In this document: in pieces, positions 22,735 through 29,404 of the stretch
How the letters are laid out: the number at the start of each line of letters is the position of its first letter
How positions within the stretch are numbered: the first letter of the stretch is position 1
NCBI GenBank assembly: GCA_017408725.1
Contig: JAFQUA010000057.1
Location: 1-29,404, forward strand
DNA from: Oscillospiraceae bacterium
Lineage (GTDB): Bacteria; Bacillota_A; Clostridia; Oscillospirales; Oscillospiraceae
Reading direction: 5' to 3'
DNA: 29,404 bases
Notes under the pieces: model-generated
What the model was told of the DNA's origin: nothing
The model's database searches: none
What the model saw: the letters and a program-made list of their open reading frames with translations, nothing else
Translations under genes and position numbers: made by a program

Positions 22735-22959
22735 TTATGTATTTACCGCCGCGCAGCAACGCGCGGAAGCTTCTTCCTCACGGATCTGCGCCGCCCTGGC
22801 CTTGATCATCGCCCGGTACTCCGGGTTCTGCATCATACTCCGAACAAACCGATATGTCTTGCGGCCGATCTCCGCGTACGCATACTGATCCATTGCCGCA
22901 ATGGTCAGCTCTCCGCCACCACTCAGGGTGGTCTTCATTTCAACCGATGCACCATCCAT
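22735..22959 (-). CDS. Hypothetical small protein following the cro-like gene
   Basis: I choose ATG 22959, eight bases after GGAGG, giving 74 residues; a longer frame to 22974 starts inside that site. The N-terminus is Ser/Gly-rich and the middle helical (YRFVRSMMQNPEYRAMIKARA). It is the first gene after Cro and may be switched on with it. An operator-like site lies just upstream at 23003-23020. Function unknown. Confidence 0.5.
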   Translation of the reverse strand: MDGASVEMKTTLSGGGELTIAAMDQYAYAEIGRKTYRFVRSMMQNPEYRAMIKARAAQIREEEASARCCAAVNT

Positions 22960-23002
22960 GATTCCACCCTCCATACACTCACCTCAAACTTTCTTGCACA
23001 GC

Positions 23003-23020
23003 AGTGTCTTTTAGGACACT
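23003..23020. promoter_or_regulatory. Repressor operator-like site at the end of cro
   Basis: A perfect palindrome AGTGTC-N6-GACACT matches the two operators of the switch region. It overlaps the last codons of cro and lies before the next gene. It also forms a hairpin with a T tract on the plus strand, so a terminator role cannot be excluded. Confidence 0.6.
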
Positions 23021-23217
23021 TTTTCCGCGAAAAAAATGCCCATTGGGGAATCAAGATGAAGAATATCAACGATGTTCTGGATTTCACTCTGCGTGAATTC
23101 AGAAATACCATTGCATTTTCTGTAGAATGCCGAGCGGCTCATGCTGAGCTTTTCGCACATTTCCTGACATCCGATTCCACATTGGGCCATGTGATAATAC
23201 AGCTTGTTCTTATCCAT
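23011..23217 (-). CDS. cro: Cro-like transcriptional repressor
   Basis: This 68-residue protein is a small helix-turn-helix regulator. The DNA-binding segment is EMCEKLSMSRSAFYRKCNG, followed by a helix pair typical of the phage Cro/DUF739 type (SEIQNIVDILHL). It competes with the CI-like repressor for the operators and favours lytic growth; this is known for the family and inferred here. I choose ATG 23217, eight bases behind GGAGG. It is the first gene of the long early transcript. Confidence 0.8.
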   Translation of the reverse strand: MDKNKLYYHMAQCGIGCQEMCEKLSMSRSAFYRKCNGISEFTQSEIQNIVDILHLDSPMGIFFAEKVS

Positions 23218-23238
23218 ATTTCGCACCTCCTTTTGCTT

Positions 23239-23254
23239 GTGTCTTTAAGGACAC
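23239..23254. promoter_or_regulatory. Operator at the early promoter start site
   Basis: The palindrome GTGTC-TTTAAG-GACAC covers the predicted start site of the early minus-strand promoter. A bound repressor would block the early operon. Confidence 0.75.
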
Positions 23255-23258
23255 TTTA

Positions 23259-23287
23259 ATTTTACACAGCCGTTTTCCATTTGTCAA
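23259..23287 (-). promoter_or_regulatory. Early (PR-like) promoter
   Basis: On the minus strand TTGACA (23282-23287), 17 bases and TAAAAT (23259-23264) make a strong promoter for cro and the early genes. Operator sites lie on both sides. Confidence 0.85.
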
Positions 23288-23295
23288 CCCCCTTT

Positions 23296-23311
23296 TTGTC
23301 TTTTGCGACAC
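23296..23311. promoter_or_regulatory. Second operator-like site, upstream of the early promoter
   Basis: TTGTC-TTTTGC-GACAC matches the operator at 23239-23254 with one arm changed at one base. It lies between the two divergent promoters. A half site (GACAC, 23350-23354) is found in the spacer of the repressor promoter. Confidence 0.65.
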
Positions 23312-23339
23312 TTAATTTTCGTATTCGCTCATTTTGTTG

Positions 23340-23368
23340 TTGCAAATAAGACACATCTGTGATACAAT
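23340..23368 (+). promoter_or_regulatory. Repressor (PRM-like) promoter
   Basis: TTGCAA (23340-23345), 17 bases and TACAAT (23363-23368) drive the CI-like gene. A half-operator in the spacer suggests autoregulation. The AAAGGAG binding site follows at 23385-23391. Confidence 0.8.
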
Positions 23369-23399
23369 CCAGTTAGATCACTATAAAGGAGTGAATAAA

Positions 23400-24050
23400 T
23401 TGATTGAAAACAACATTTCAACCCGCATCCGCACCTTGCGTGCCAAGCATGGTTTGACCTTAGAGCAGATTGCTCAGCAAGTTGGTGTTGGCAGAAGCAC
23501 CGTACGAAAGTGGGAAACCGGCTTAATTGCTAATATGCGCCGGGATAAAATCGCAAAACTCGCCGCGGCGTTGCACACTACGCCCGGGTACCTTATGGGA
23601 TGGGACAATGATGAATCTATTTCTATCGCAGATTCCTCAATCCCCGACAACATCATCCCCCTCCCCACCTTGAACAAGATACCACTGATCGGCACTATCG
23701 CTTGCGGTGCACCGATTCTGGCGCAGGAGCATATCGAGGATTATGTGGACATGCCTGCCCACATCCATGCCGATTTTGCCCTCACCTGCAAGGGTGACAG
23801 TATGATCAACGCACGGATCTTCGACGGCGATGTGGTCTATATTCGCCAGCAGGACACTGTAGAGAACGGCGAGATCGCTGCCGTTCTGATCGACGGTGAG
23901 GCTACACTCAAGCGCATCCGGCTCTTTGACGATCACATTTCTCTGGAACCGGAAAACCCCCAGTACCGTCCCCTCGTTTTCTGGGGCGAAGAAATGAATG
24001 CCATCCGTATCCTTGGTAAGGCCGTCGCCTTCACCAGCACTGTTAGATAA
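23400..24050 (+). CDS. CI/LexA-type phage repressor with S24 self-cleavage domain
   Basis: This protein of 216 residues holds the prophage silent. Residues about 5-60 are a helix-turn-helix (TLEQIAQQVGVGRSTVRKWE). A linker follows, then the S24 peptidase domain: IACGAPI for the self-cleavage site (Cys-Gly instead of the common Ala-Gly), catalytic Ser in KGDSM and catalytic Lys in TLKRI. DNA damage would trigger RecA-aided cleavage and induction. I choose TTG 23400 because AAGGAG lies before it; a longer frame reaches back over the promoter. Its divergent partner is the Cro-like gene. Confidence 0.92.
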   Translation: MIENNISTRIRTLRAKHGLTLEQIAQQVGVGRSTVRKWETGLIANMRRDKIAKLAAALHTTPGYLMGWDNDESISIADSSIPDNIIPLPTLNKIPLIGTIACGAPILAQEHIEDYVDMPAHIHADFALTCKGDSMINARIFDGDVVYIRQQDTVENGEIAAVLIDGEATLKRIRLFDDHISLEPENPQYRPLVFWGEEMNAIRILGKAVAFTSTVR

Positions 24051-24064
24051 ATAAGGAGCATACT

Positions 24065-25189
24065 ATGTCATATTCTCCTACGCAGCACAACGCAAAACTC
24101 GATCTAGCATCGCTGTTGTGCAAAAAGATATGGAAATCCACAATTGATTATATCGAGGCAACCGGCTCCCCTCAGAATTCTTATTACACCACTTTCTTTT
24201 GGACAGCTTTCTTGTACTCAGTCAGTGACATTCTCGACTTAAACGGTATCACCACCGATGTCCAGGAGCAATATGTTTTTACTGTGGCCCAGCTATACGA
24301 TATTTCCATGTCTGATGTTGAGCGTCTTGCTGACTTGAAAAAGTACCAGCGATTGGCGTATCAGAATTTATCAGTGGAACAGGTCGATCCTTTCACCAAA
24401 GAAGGTGTTTCCGAGATTCTATGTATCGCAGACATTATCATTACTCCGGAAGATGAGGATATACCCAATGATCCCCCTGATCCTACGCGCATTATGGAAT
24501 TTATGACTGCTGTCACAGAACTTACAAAGTACACAACATCACTATTTTCAAATATTCAAAAGCCACCTTCACAGACAGTTAGTCATTCCCCAGCTACACA
24601 ACAAAACAGCACTCCAAAACCTACATCTAGCGCTCAGCATAACATACCTTCCAAAAAACCTTCCAAACTATCTTGGTATATAGTAATTCCCGTATTGGTT
24701 ATCGCAGTCTACATCTGTATCGGTATTGTGGCACATGTCAGTACATTAATTGACTCTGCTGATTCGTCACAAACCAGCGATTCCGACTTAATCAAGATTC
24801 CCGAACCTATAAGCGGTCACGTTTTTGAAAATACATTGTCTCATGATTGTGTAGCCCCTCTCACAATTGAGACGTACGGGACTGTCGGCTATTACTTTAT
24901 TCTGGATATGGTAAATTCCTCAGCCAAGCTTGAATTCTATGTATGCGGAGGAGATACTGTCAATTTTGATGTTCCCCTCGGAACCTATGAAATTTATTAT
25001 GCCACAGGGGAAATATGGTATGGAAAAGATAATCTTTTTGGTTCTAAAACCATTTACCAAAAGTGTGATGATACCTTCTCATTTATCATGGATGCGGAAG
25101 GATATTCAGGTTGGACAATCCAGCTTGAGCCGGTATCAAACGGCAATCTTGATACTGACATAATCCGCAAAGAAGATTTTCCTAAATAA
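24065..25189 (+). CDS. Single-pass membrane protein between repressor and integrase, probable lysogenic cargo
   Basis: This 374-residue protein has a cytoplasmic N-terminal region (about 1-160), a Ser/Thr/Pro/Gln-rich linker (about 165-200), one membrane helix at about 204-226 (WYIVIPVLVIAVYICIGIVA), and an extracellular beta-rich domain (about 255-360) with segments such as VNFDVPLGTYEIYYATGE and GYSGWTIQLE. I have seen this outer domain in membrane proteins of Clostridia but know no function. It starts 14 bases after the repressor stop, behind AAGGAG, and is expected to be made in the lysogen. Protection against other phages is a plausible but unproven role. Confidence 0.7.
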   Translation: MSYSPTQHNAKLDLASLLCKKIWKSTIDYIEATGSPQNSYYTTFFWTAFLYSVSDILDLNGITTDVQEQYVFTVAQLYDISMSDVERLADLKKYQRLAYQNLSVEQVDPFTKEGVSEILCIADIIITPEDEDIPNDPPDPTRIMEFMTAVTELTKYTTSLFSNIQKPPSQTVSHSPATQQNSTPKPTSSAQHNIPSKKPSKLSWYIVIPVLVIAVYICIGIVAHVSTLIDSADSSQTSDSDLIKIPEPISGHVFENTLSHDCVAPLTIETYGTVGYYFILDMVNSSAKLEFYVCGGDTVNFDVPLGTYEIYYATGEIWYGKDNLFGSKTIYQKCDDTFSFIMDAEGYSGWTIQLEPVSNGNLDTDIIRKEDFPK

Positions 25190-25266
25190 TAACCGATCCG
25201 GCGCTGGCGCACCGAACCGGCAGACATACCCCCACGCATCACCATACTAAGAAAGGCAGCGATCAC

Positions 25267-26880
25267 ATGACCAATATTCCCTATAACACACTTTCGCAAA
25301 AAGGTTTAACTGAATATCAAGACGCTGTCATTTATGCCCGGTACTCCAGCCATGCACAGAGGGATGTATCTATCGAGCAGCAGACCCGAGCCTGTGAGAA
25401 ATTTGCGGAGCGCAATGGACTGCGTGTCGTTCAGGTCTATGATGATCGGGCACTTACCGGCACCAGTGACAAGCGCCCCGGCTTTCAGCAGATGATTGCC
25501 GACGCAAAGAAATCCGACTGGAGCTATGTGATCGTCTATACTCTTGACCGCTTTGCCCGTGACCGCTACGACAGTGCCGTTTACAAGCGACAGCTTAAAA
25601 ACTGCGGTGTTAAAGTGCTCTCTGCCATGGAGAACATTTCCGACGATCCCAGCGGCATCCTTATGGAATCCCTGCTGGAGGGTTTGGCTGAATATTACTC
25701 TATCGAGCTTTCCCGCAAGGTCCAGCGTGGTCACGAGGATAACGCACAAAAATGCATGGTCAACGGTGCCCTTCCCCTCGGTTATGTCAAGGGCAAGGAC
25801 AGCAGATATGCGATCAACGAAGCAGAAGCAGAAATCGTTCGTGAGATATTCCGCCGTGTTTTGGAACACGAGAAACTGGCAGATATTATTTCGGATCTAA
25901 ACCGCCGTGGTATCACCACAAAGAAAGGAAAGCAGTGGAATCGGTCCAGTTTCAACCGCCTGCTCAGCAATGAGCGCTATACCGGAGTCTATATTTACCG
26001 GGATATCCGCAAGCCCGGTGGTATTCCGCAGATTATTCCTCAGGATCTCTTCGATGCTGTTCAGGGCATTCTGCATATCAAGCCAAATGCCCGCCGGGAT
26101 CCTACCGGCACCACACCGCAAAAAAGGCGTCGTGAAAGCGGCATGTATCTGCTTACTGGGAAACTCTTCTGCGGTCATTGCAAAAATCCCATGATCGGTG
26201 TCTCCGGTACCAGCCACACCGCAGCGCCCCACTTCTATTACACCTGCAAGGGTCGCCGGGCAGATCACAGCAGTTGTTCCAAAAAGAATATGCGCAGAGA
26301 TACCATCGAGTGCTTCATCGCAACTACCCTGCGGGACACCATGCTCACCGACAAAGCAATCTCCGCTCTTGCCGATGCAGCAGTTGCATATCAATCCCAG
26401 TTTGTTAATAACAACGAACTGGAGTCCTTAAGAAACCGGCTTTCCGATGTCAACCGTTCCCTGAGTAATCTGATGAGTGCCATTGAAGCCGGCATTTTTT
26501 CCACCACCACACAAGGCCGGCTAACGGAGCTGGAAGCTCAAAAGCGAGAACTGACACACCTGATCGCAGCTGCAGAAGCCCAAGCCGAAGAACGGCTATC
26601 CCGGGAAGAAATTATCGCCACGCTTGAATTGTTCCAGCATGGCGATGTTAGCGACAAGAATTACCAAGAGGCCCTGATTGACACCTTCCTTGTCGCAGCA
26701 TATGTCTATGATGATCATGTAAAATTTGTCTTCAACCTCGGTGGCAATAAAGAGCACTTGACAATCCCCTTCGATATTGAAGATATCGACCTCTCCGAGG
26801 TTCGTATTAGCTCCCCTAAGGGCGACCAAAATTCCGGAAACCGCTTTTGCAGTTTCCGGAATTTTCATTCTTTTAAATAA
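25267..26880 (+). CDS. int: Large serine recombinase (phage integrase)
   Basis: This 537-residue enzyme inserts and removes the prophage. The N-terminal resolvase domain has the catalytic Ser27 in YARYSS, then DDRALTGTSDKRPGF and YTLDRFARDRYD. The recombinase domain follows (about 160-270), then a zinc ribbon (CGHCKNPM and later CSKKN), and a coiled coil in the C-terminal third. This domain order is typical of large serine recombinases. The last 20 residues are translated from the terminator stem and may differ from the ancestral end. The start is ATG 25267, with AAAGG about twelve bases upstream. It faces the chromosome edge. Confidence 0.93.
   Translation: MTNIPYNTLSQKGLTEYQDAVIYARYSSHAQRDVSIEQQTRACEKFAERNGLRVVQVYDDRALTGTSDKRPGFQQMIADAKKSDWSYVIVYTLDRFARDRYDSAVYKRQLKNCGVKVLSAMENISDDPSGILMESLLEGLAEYYSIELSRKVQRGHEDNAQKCMVNGALPLGYVKGKDSRYAINEAEAEIVREIFRRVLEHEKLADIISDLNRRGITTKKGKQWNRSSFNRLLSNERYTGVYIYRDIRKPGGIPQIIPQDLFDAVQGILHIKPNARRDPTGTTPQKRRRESGMYLLTGKLFCGHCKNPMIGVSGTSHTAAPHFYYTCKGRRADHSSCSKKNMRRDTIECFIATTLRDTMLTDKAISALADAAVAYQSQFVNNNELESLRNRLSDVNRSLSNLMSAIEAGIFSTTTQGRLTELEAQKRELTHLIAAAEAQAEERLSREEIIATLELFQHGDVSDKNYQEALIDTFLVAAYVYDDHVKFVFNLGGNKEHLTIPFDIEDIDLSEVRISSPKGDQNSGNRFCSFRNFHSFK
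26828..26875 (+). terminator. Terminator overlapping the integrase end
   Basis: A perfect 14-pair stem (26828-26841 with 26852-26865) is followed by a T-rich run (CATTCTTTT). It lies inside the last codons of the integrase. With only a few T residues on the minus side as well, it may act on both strands. Confidence 0.8.
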
Positions 26881-26907
26881 TGATTCACCGATACAGGAGA
26901 ACTTACA

Positions 26908-26988
26908 ATGCACAAAATAAAGAGTTTTATCACAAAAGAAGCCGTCCTATGTGTTGGCGCAGCATGTGCCATAGTGACCATATTCATC
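26908..26988 (+). pseudogene. Truncated start of a probable SLC13-type anion transporter
   Basis: A good ribosome binding site (AGGAGA) stands before ATG 26908. The first 27 codons read as a basic start followed by a hydrophobic segment (KEAVLCVGAACAIVTIFI), very similar to the N-terminus of SLC13-type permeases. After that the frame runs antisense into the end of the kinase gene and loses all likeness. I read it as a gene start cut off at a junction, most simply at or near the prophage attachment site. The family call is from memory of the N-terminal pattern. Confidence 0.4.
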
Positions 26989-26994
26989 AATCTC

Positions 26995-28128
26995 TTAACG
27001 CCTTTTTCTGGCGGGCTTGTGAAACAGGCCGTCCAGAATTTCCCTGGCCGCCTTGGCATAGGTAGTTACCGGAACAGTGTAGTCACAAATATCTGCATTC
27101 TTCTGCTCCGCCTCCAGGGCCATAATGCGATTGACCTTTTCATCAAGGCTCAAAGGCTTGTTCAGCAGGTTCCTTAAAAGATCTTCCTTTTCCTGCTGTA
27201 CATATACCGTGGTCACATTGGGATAATGGGTCTTGAGTACCATTGCGCCACAGATATCCATAACCGTCAAAACATGGTTTCCTCTGCTGAGGATGTTCTC
27301 AATGTCACGCTTGCAGGAACCGTAGTTATGTCCGGCATACATGGTAGATTCAAAAATCTCTCCGCTGTCGCGCATATTGCGGAACGCTTCCAGAGAAATA
27401 TAATGATACCATTCTCCCCCCTGCATACCCACAGTCGCATCAGTTGTATAGCTGATCAGCTTTTCAAACTTATCCGTTTTCTTTAGAATCTGCTTTGCCA
27501 CTTCCGTTTTACCGCTGCCGGAAGGGCCAACCAGCACAACGATCCCCGGCTGTTCCGAAACATCTGTTCCCAATCGGGGTGTATACCCTTCCGCAATTAC
27601 CTCTACCAGCTTCAAAAATTCATCATAGGTATTGACCGCCAGAACGCCGGTGGCATGCTGGTTCCACGGACGGCGCATCAAAATCGGGTAAGCCGCGTTG
27701 GACCGGGACACATTGTGCATACCGTCATCAAATAGAATGTCCACATCAATCTTATCTTTTCTGGAACCCATATAAATATGATCCTGAGGAATCTCCGGAA
27801 ATTCCTCCATAATCCGCTTCGCGCGAATACTCATAAACTCCGGATAGATCGAGGTGGAAACAAACACTTCCGTCATCTGTGAAAGCTTGCGAACAAATTC
27901 CTTCGCGCCCTTAATCACCGGTTGTGTGCGAAAAAAATCCGGATCCTTAAAAAATTCAAAAATCACATCCGCACGGGTACCCAGTGTCCCCCATCGATCC
28001 ACCTCATAAATGGTCAGAGGCGGGTCAAAATGGTACTTTTCATTGGCAAGGCGGATGGCGTAGGGTACACATTCCATCAGCAAATCGTCCACATCCAAAG
28101 CTGTAGACAACCGAAATCTTCTGTTCAT
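26995..28128 (-). CDS. Fusion of 5'-nucleotidase-like HAD domain and guanylate kinase-like domain
   Basis: Residues about 8-175 resemble NT5C-type nucleotidases: LDVDD at 11-15 carries the two catalytic Asp, and DILFDDG lies near 130. Residues about 195-370 resemble guanylate kinase: the P-loop GPSGSGKT is at 201-208, and YTTDATVGMQGGEWYHYIS takes the place of the GMP-binding segment. One arm removes phosphate and the other transfers it, so a role in nucleotide balance or sensing is possible. The start is ATG 28128 with a weak GAGAG site; a promoter lies at 28161-28189. It is probably chromosomal. Confidence 0.75.
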   Translation of the reverse strand: MNRRFRLSTALDVDDLLMECVPYAIRLANEKYHFDPPLTIYEVDRWGTLGTRADVIFEFFKDPDFFRTQPVIKGAKEFVRKLSQMTEVFVSTSIYPEFMSIRAKRIMEEFPEIPQDHIYMGSRKDKIDVDILFDDGMHNVSRSNAAYPILMRRPWNQHATGVLAVNTYDEFLKLVEVIAEGYTPRLGTDVSEQPGIVVLVGPSGSGKTEVAKQILKKTDKFEKLISYTTDATVGMQGGEWYHYISLEAFRNMRDSGEIFESTMYAGHNYGSCKRDIENILSRGNHVLTVMDICGAMVLKTHYPNVTTVYVQQEKEDLLRNLLNKPLSLDEKVNRIMALEAEQKNADICDYTVPVTTYAKAAREILDGLFHKPARKRR

Positions 28129-28160
28129 TCGTTTTCTCTCACTTTCTCATTATCATTACA

Positions 28161-28189
28161 ATTTTAGCCGATTTTCGCCAATAAAGCAA
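28161..28189 (-). promoter_or_regulatory. Promoter of the nucleotidase-kinase gene
   Basis: On the minus strand TTGCTT (28184-28189), 17 bases and TAAAAT (28161-28166) form a good promoter about 30 bases before the start codon. The remaining intergenic bases to 28291 show no clear element except a GGAGG site for the next gene. Confidence 0.6.
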
Positions 28190-28291
28190 CCACTATATCT
28201 TGTAAAGTATCGGCTTATTCCATCTATCACCTTTGGGAATATTATTTGCACTTTAACGCAAGCTATCGAAAACGCCAACGGAGGATAACGC

Positions 28292-29266
28292 ATGTGTACA
28301 GCGATCACTTATAAAACAAAGAATTTTTACTTTGGAAGAACATTGGACTACGATTTTTCCTATGAAGAACAGATTACTGTCACGCCCCGCAACTTTTCCC
28401 TCCCCTTTCGGCATCTTCCGGAAATGAAACAGCATTACGCAATCATTGGCATGGCGTATACCGTTGAAGGATACCCCCTATATTATGATGCCGTAAATGA
28501 GAAAGGCCTTGCAATGGCGGGTCTGAATTTTGTAGGCAATGCGCACTACAATTCCACCACAGAGGGGATGGATAATGTGGCAAGCTTTGAATTTATCCCT
28601 TGGCTCCTTAGCAAATGTGAAAGTGTTTGTGACGCAAGAATACTGCTATCGAAAACAAATCTTGTGAATACCGCCTTTAACGAACAGCTGCCGCCAGCCT
28701 CCCTGCACTGGCTCCTCGCAGATAAAAGCGAAGCAATTACCATAGAATCTACCAAAACAGGACTCCACATATACGATAACCCTATCGGTGTTCTGACAAA
28801 CAATCCACCGTTTCCCCAGCAGCTGTTCCATTTAAACAATTATATGCAGCTTTCGCCTAGTGACCCGAAAAACCGGTTTTCAAGTAAGATTAACCTGCAG
28901 CACTATAGCCGCGGCATGGGAGCCATAGGGTTACCGGGAGATCTTTCTTCCCAATCACGATTTGTTCGGGCTGCATTTACAAAACTGAATTCCGTTTCCG
29001 GAAATATGGAAGAAGAAAGTGTCAATCAGTTTTTCCACATTCTCAGCACAGTTTCTCAAACAAAAGGCTGCTGCCATTTGGAGGGCAATCGATACGAAAT
29101 CACAATCTACTCTTCCTGCTGTAATGCAAATAAGGGGATTTATTATTATACTACCTACGGCAGCCACCGCATCTGCGCAGTGAATATGCACAAATCTGAT
29201 TTAGATTCCAATCAACTAACGCAGTTTCCATTGATTAAGAATGAGCAAATCCTATTCCAGAATTAA
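28292..29266 (+). CDS. Choloylglycine hydrolase family protein (bile salt hydrolase/penicillin acylase type)
   Basis: This 324-residue protein belongs to the Ntn hydrolases that cut the amide bond of conjugated bile salts or of penicillin V. Cys2 becomes the N-terminal nucleophile after Met removal. Arg16 and Asp19 (GRTLDY), Asn79 (AGLNF), Asn171 (LTNNPPF) and Arg223 match the positions of the catalytic residues in lactobacillar bile salt hydrolases. It has no signal peptide, so it is cytoplasmic. The substrate (bile salt or an acyl-homoserine-like or penicillin-like amide) cannot be fixed from sequence alone. Start ATG 28292 behind GGAGG. Confidence 0.88.
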   Translation: MCTAITYKTKNFYFGRTLDYDFSYEEQITVTPRNFSLPFRHLPEMKQHYAIIGMAYTVEGYPLYYDAVNEKGLAMAGLNFVGNAHYNSTTEGMDNVASFEFIPWLLSKCESVCDARILLSKTNLVNTAFNEQLPPASLHWLLADKSEAITIESTKTGLHIYDNPIGVLTNNPPFPQQLFHLNNYMQLSPSDPKNRFSSKINLQHYSRGMGAIGLPGDLSSQSRFVRAAFTKLNSVSGNMEEESVNQFFHILSTVSQTKGCCHLEGNRYEITIYSSCCNANKGIYYYTTYGSHRICAVNMHKSDLDSNQLTQFPLIKNEQILFQN

Positions 29267-29271
29267 TCATA

Positions 29272-29376
29272 ACCACCGGCCGTGCCGGTGGTATGCACTA
29301 GCCCCCTTGGGGCATGCCCTCGGCTGAGCCTATAGGCTCGTCGAATAGTCTGCCAACCGCACGACTTTCACGGGCT
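29272..29376 (+). other. Structured intergenic region of unknown nature
   Basis: After the hydrolase a perfect nine-pair hairpin (29272-29292), a GCCCC/GGGGC hairpin (29301-29313) and a GAGCC/GGCTC hairpin (29326-29339) follow one another, and a terminator closes the stretch at 29377. It holds no gene. It could be a structured RNA or the end of an IS200/IS605-type element, whose ends are hairpins; I cannot tell which. Confidence 0.4.
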
Positions 29377-29402
29377 GCCCCTAAAGGGGCTTTTGTTTAT
29401 TT
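29377..29402 (+). terminator. Intrinsic terminator at the window edge
   Basis: GCCCC (29377-29381) pairs with GGGGC (29386-29390) around TAAA, and TTTTGTTTATTT follows. It ends the transcript of the hydrolase or of the structured region. Confidence 0.75.
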
Positions 29403-29404
29403 GC

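Noticed and set aside
26908..27177. An 89-codon plus-strand gene after the integrase
   Set aside because: Only the first 27 or so codons look real; the rest is the antisense of the kinase gene end, so it is treated as a truncated gene.

Overview
The window is most of a temperate phage (prophage) genome plus one flank of bacterial chromosome. The host looks like a low-to-mid G+C gut Bacillota of the class Clostridia. The evidence is the AGGAGG-type ribosome binding sites, the phage families present (DUF6275, DUF551, PcfJ/PcfK, crAss001_48-related), a large serine recombinase, and a choloylglycine (bile-salt) hydrolase family gene beside the prophage. I cannot name the species.

Layout. Positions 1-9457 on the minus strand hold, read right to left, the packaging and head genes (small and large terminase, portal, a 44-residue protein, scaffold, decoration protein, major capsid). 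Fibre-like proteins with collagen repeats and a carbohydrate-binding protein cut by the window edge follow. The large portal, scaffold and coat in this order recall P22-like short-tailed phages; no tape-measure gene is in view. Positions 9551-13377 (minus) hold a strong terminator, an HUH-type replication initiator and a tightly overlapping run of small genes, including a lipoprotein. Positions 13367-16168 (minus) are a complete diversity-generating retroelement (DGR): reverse transcriptase, template repeat, Avd, and two tandem target genes that each end in a variable repeat. Positions 16165-23217 (minus) are the early region: DUF3102, PcfJ, PcfK, unknown proteins, a membrane-anchored transglycosylase with a tiny membrane partner, an Hfq-like Sm protein and a Cro-like repressor.

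Positions 23218-25189 are the lysogeny switch: divergent promoters with GTGTC-N6-GACAC operators, a LexA/CI-type repressor and a membrane protein that is probably lysogenic cargo. The serine integrase follows at 25267-26880 and marks the prophage edge. From about 26866 rightward the sequence is probably chromosomal: a broken start of what looks like an SLC13-type transporter, a nucleotidase-guanylate kinase fusion, the choloylglycine hydrolase, and a structured intergenic stretch. The other prophage end lies outside the window.

The most interesting points are: (1) the DGR, in which all 10 changes in VR2 and 10 of 13 in VR1 fall at template adenines; (2) a phage-encoded Hfq-like protein about 2.5 kb from a compact candidate sRNA gene (extended -10 promoter, about 75 nt, terminator) on the strand opposite the early operon, which suggests a phage riboregulation module; and (3) an HUH replication initiator whose leader carries two perfect hairpins and a possible antisense RNA, as in plasmid copy control. 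No intergenic stretch exceeds 300 bases; the longest is the roughly 205-base template-repeat spacer.
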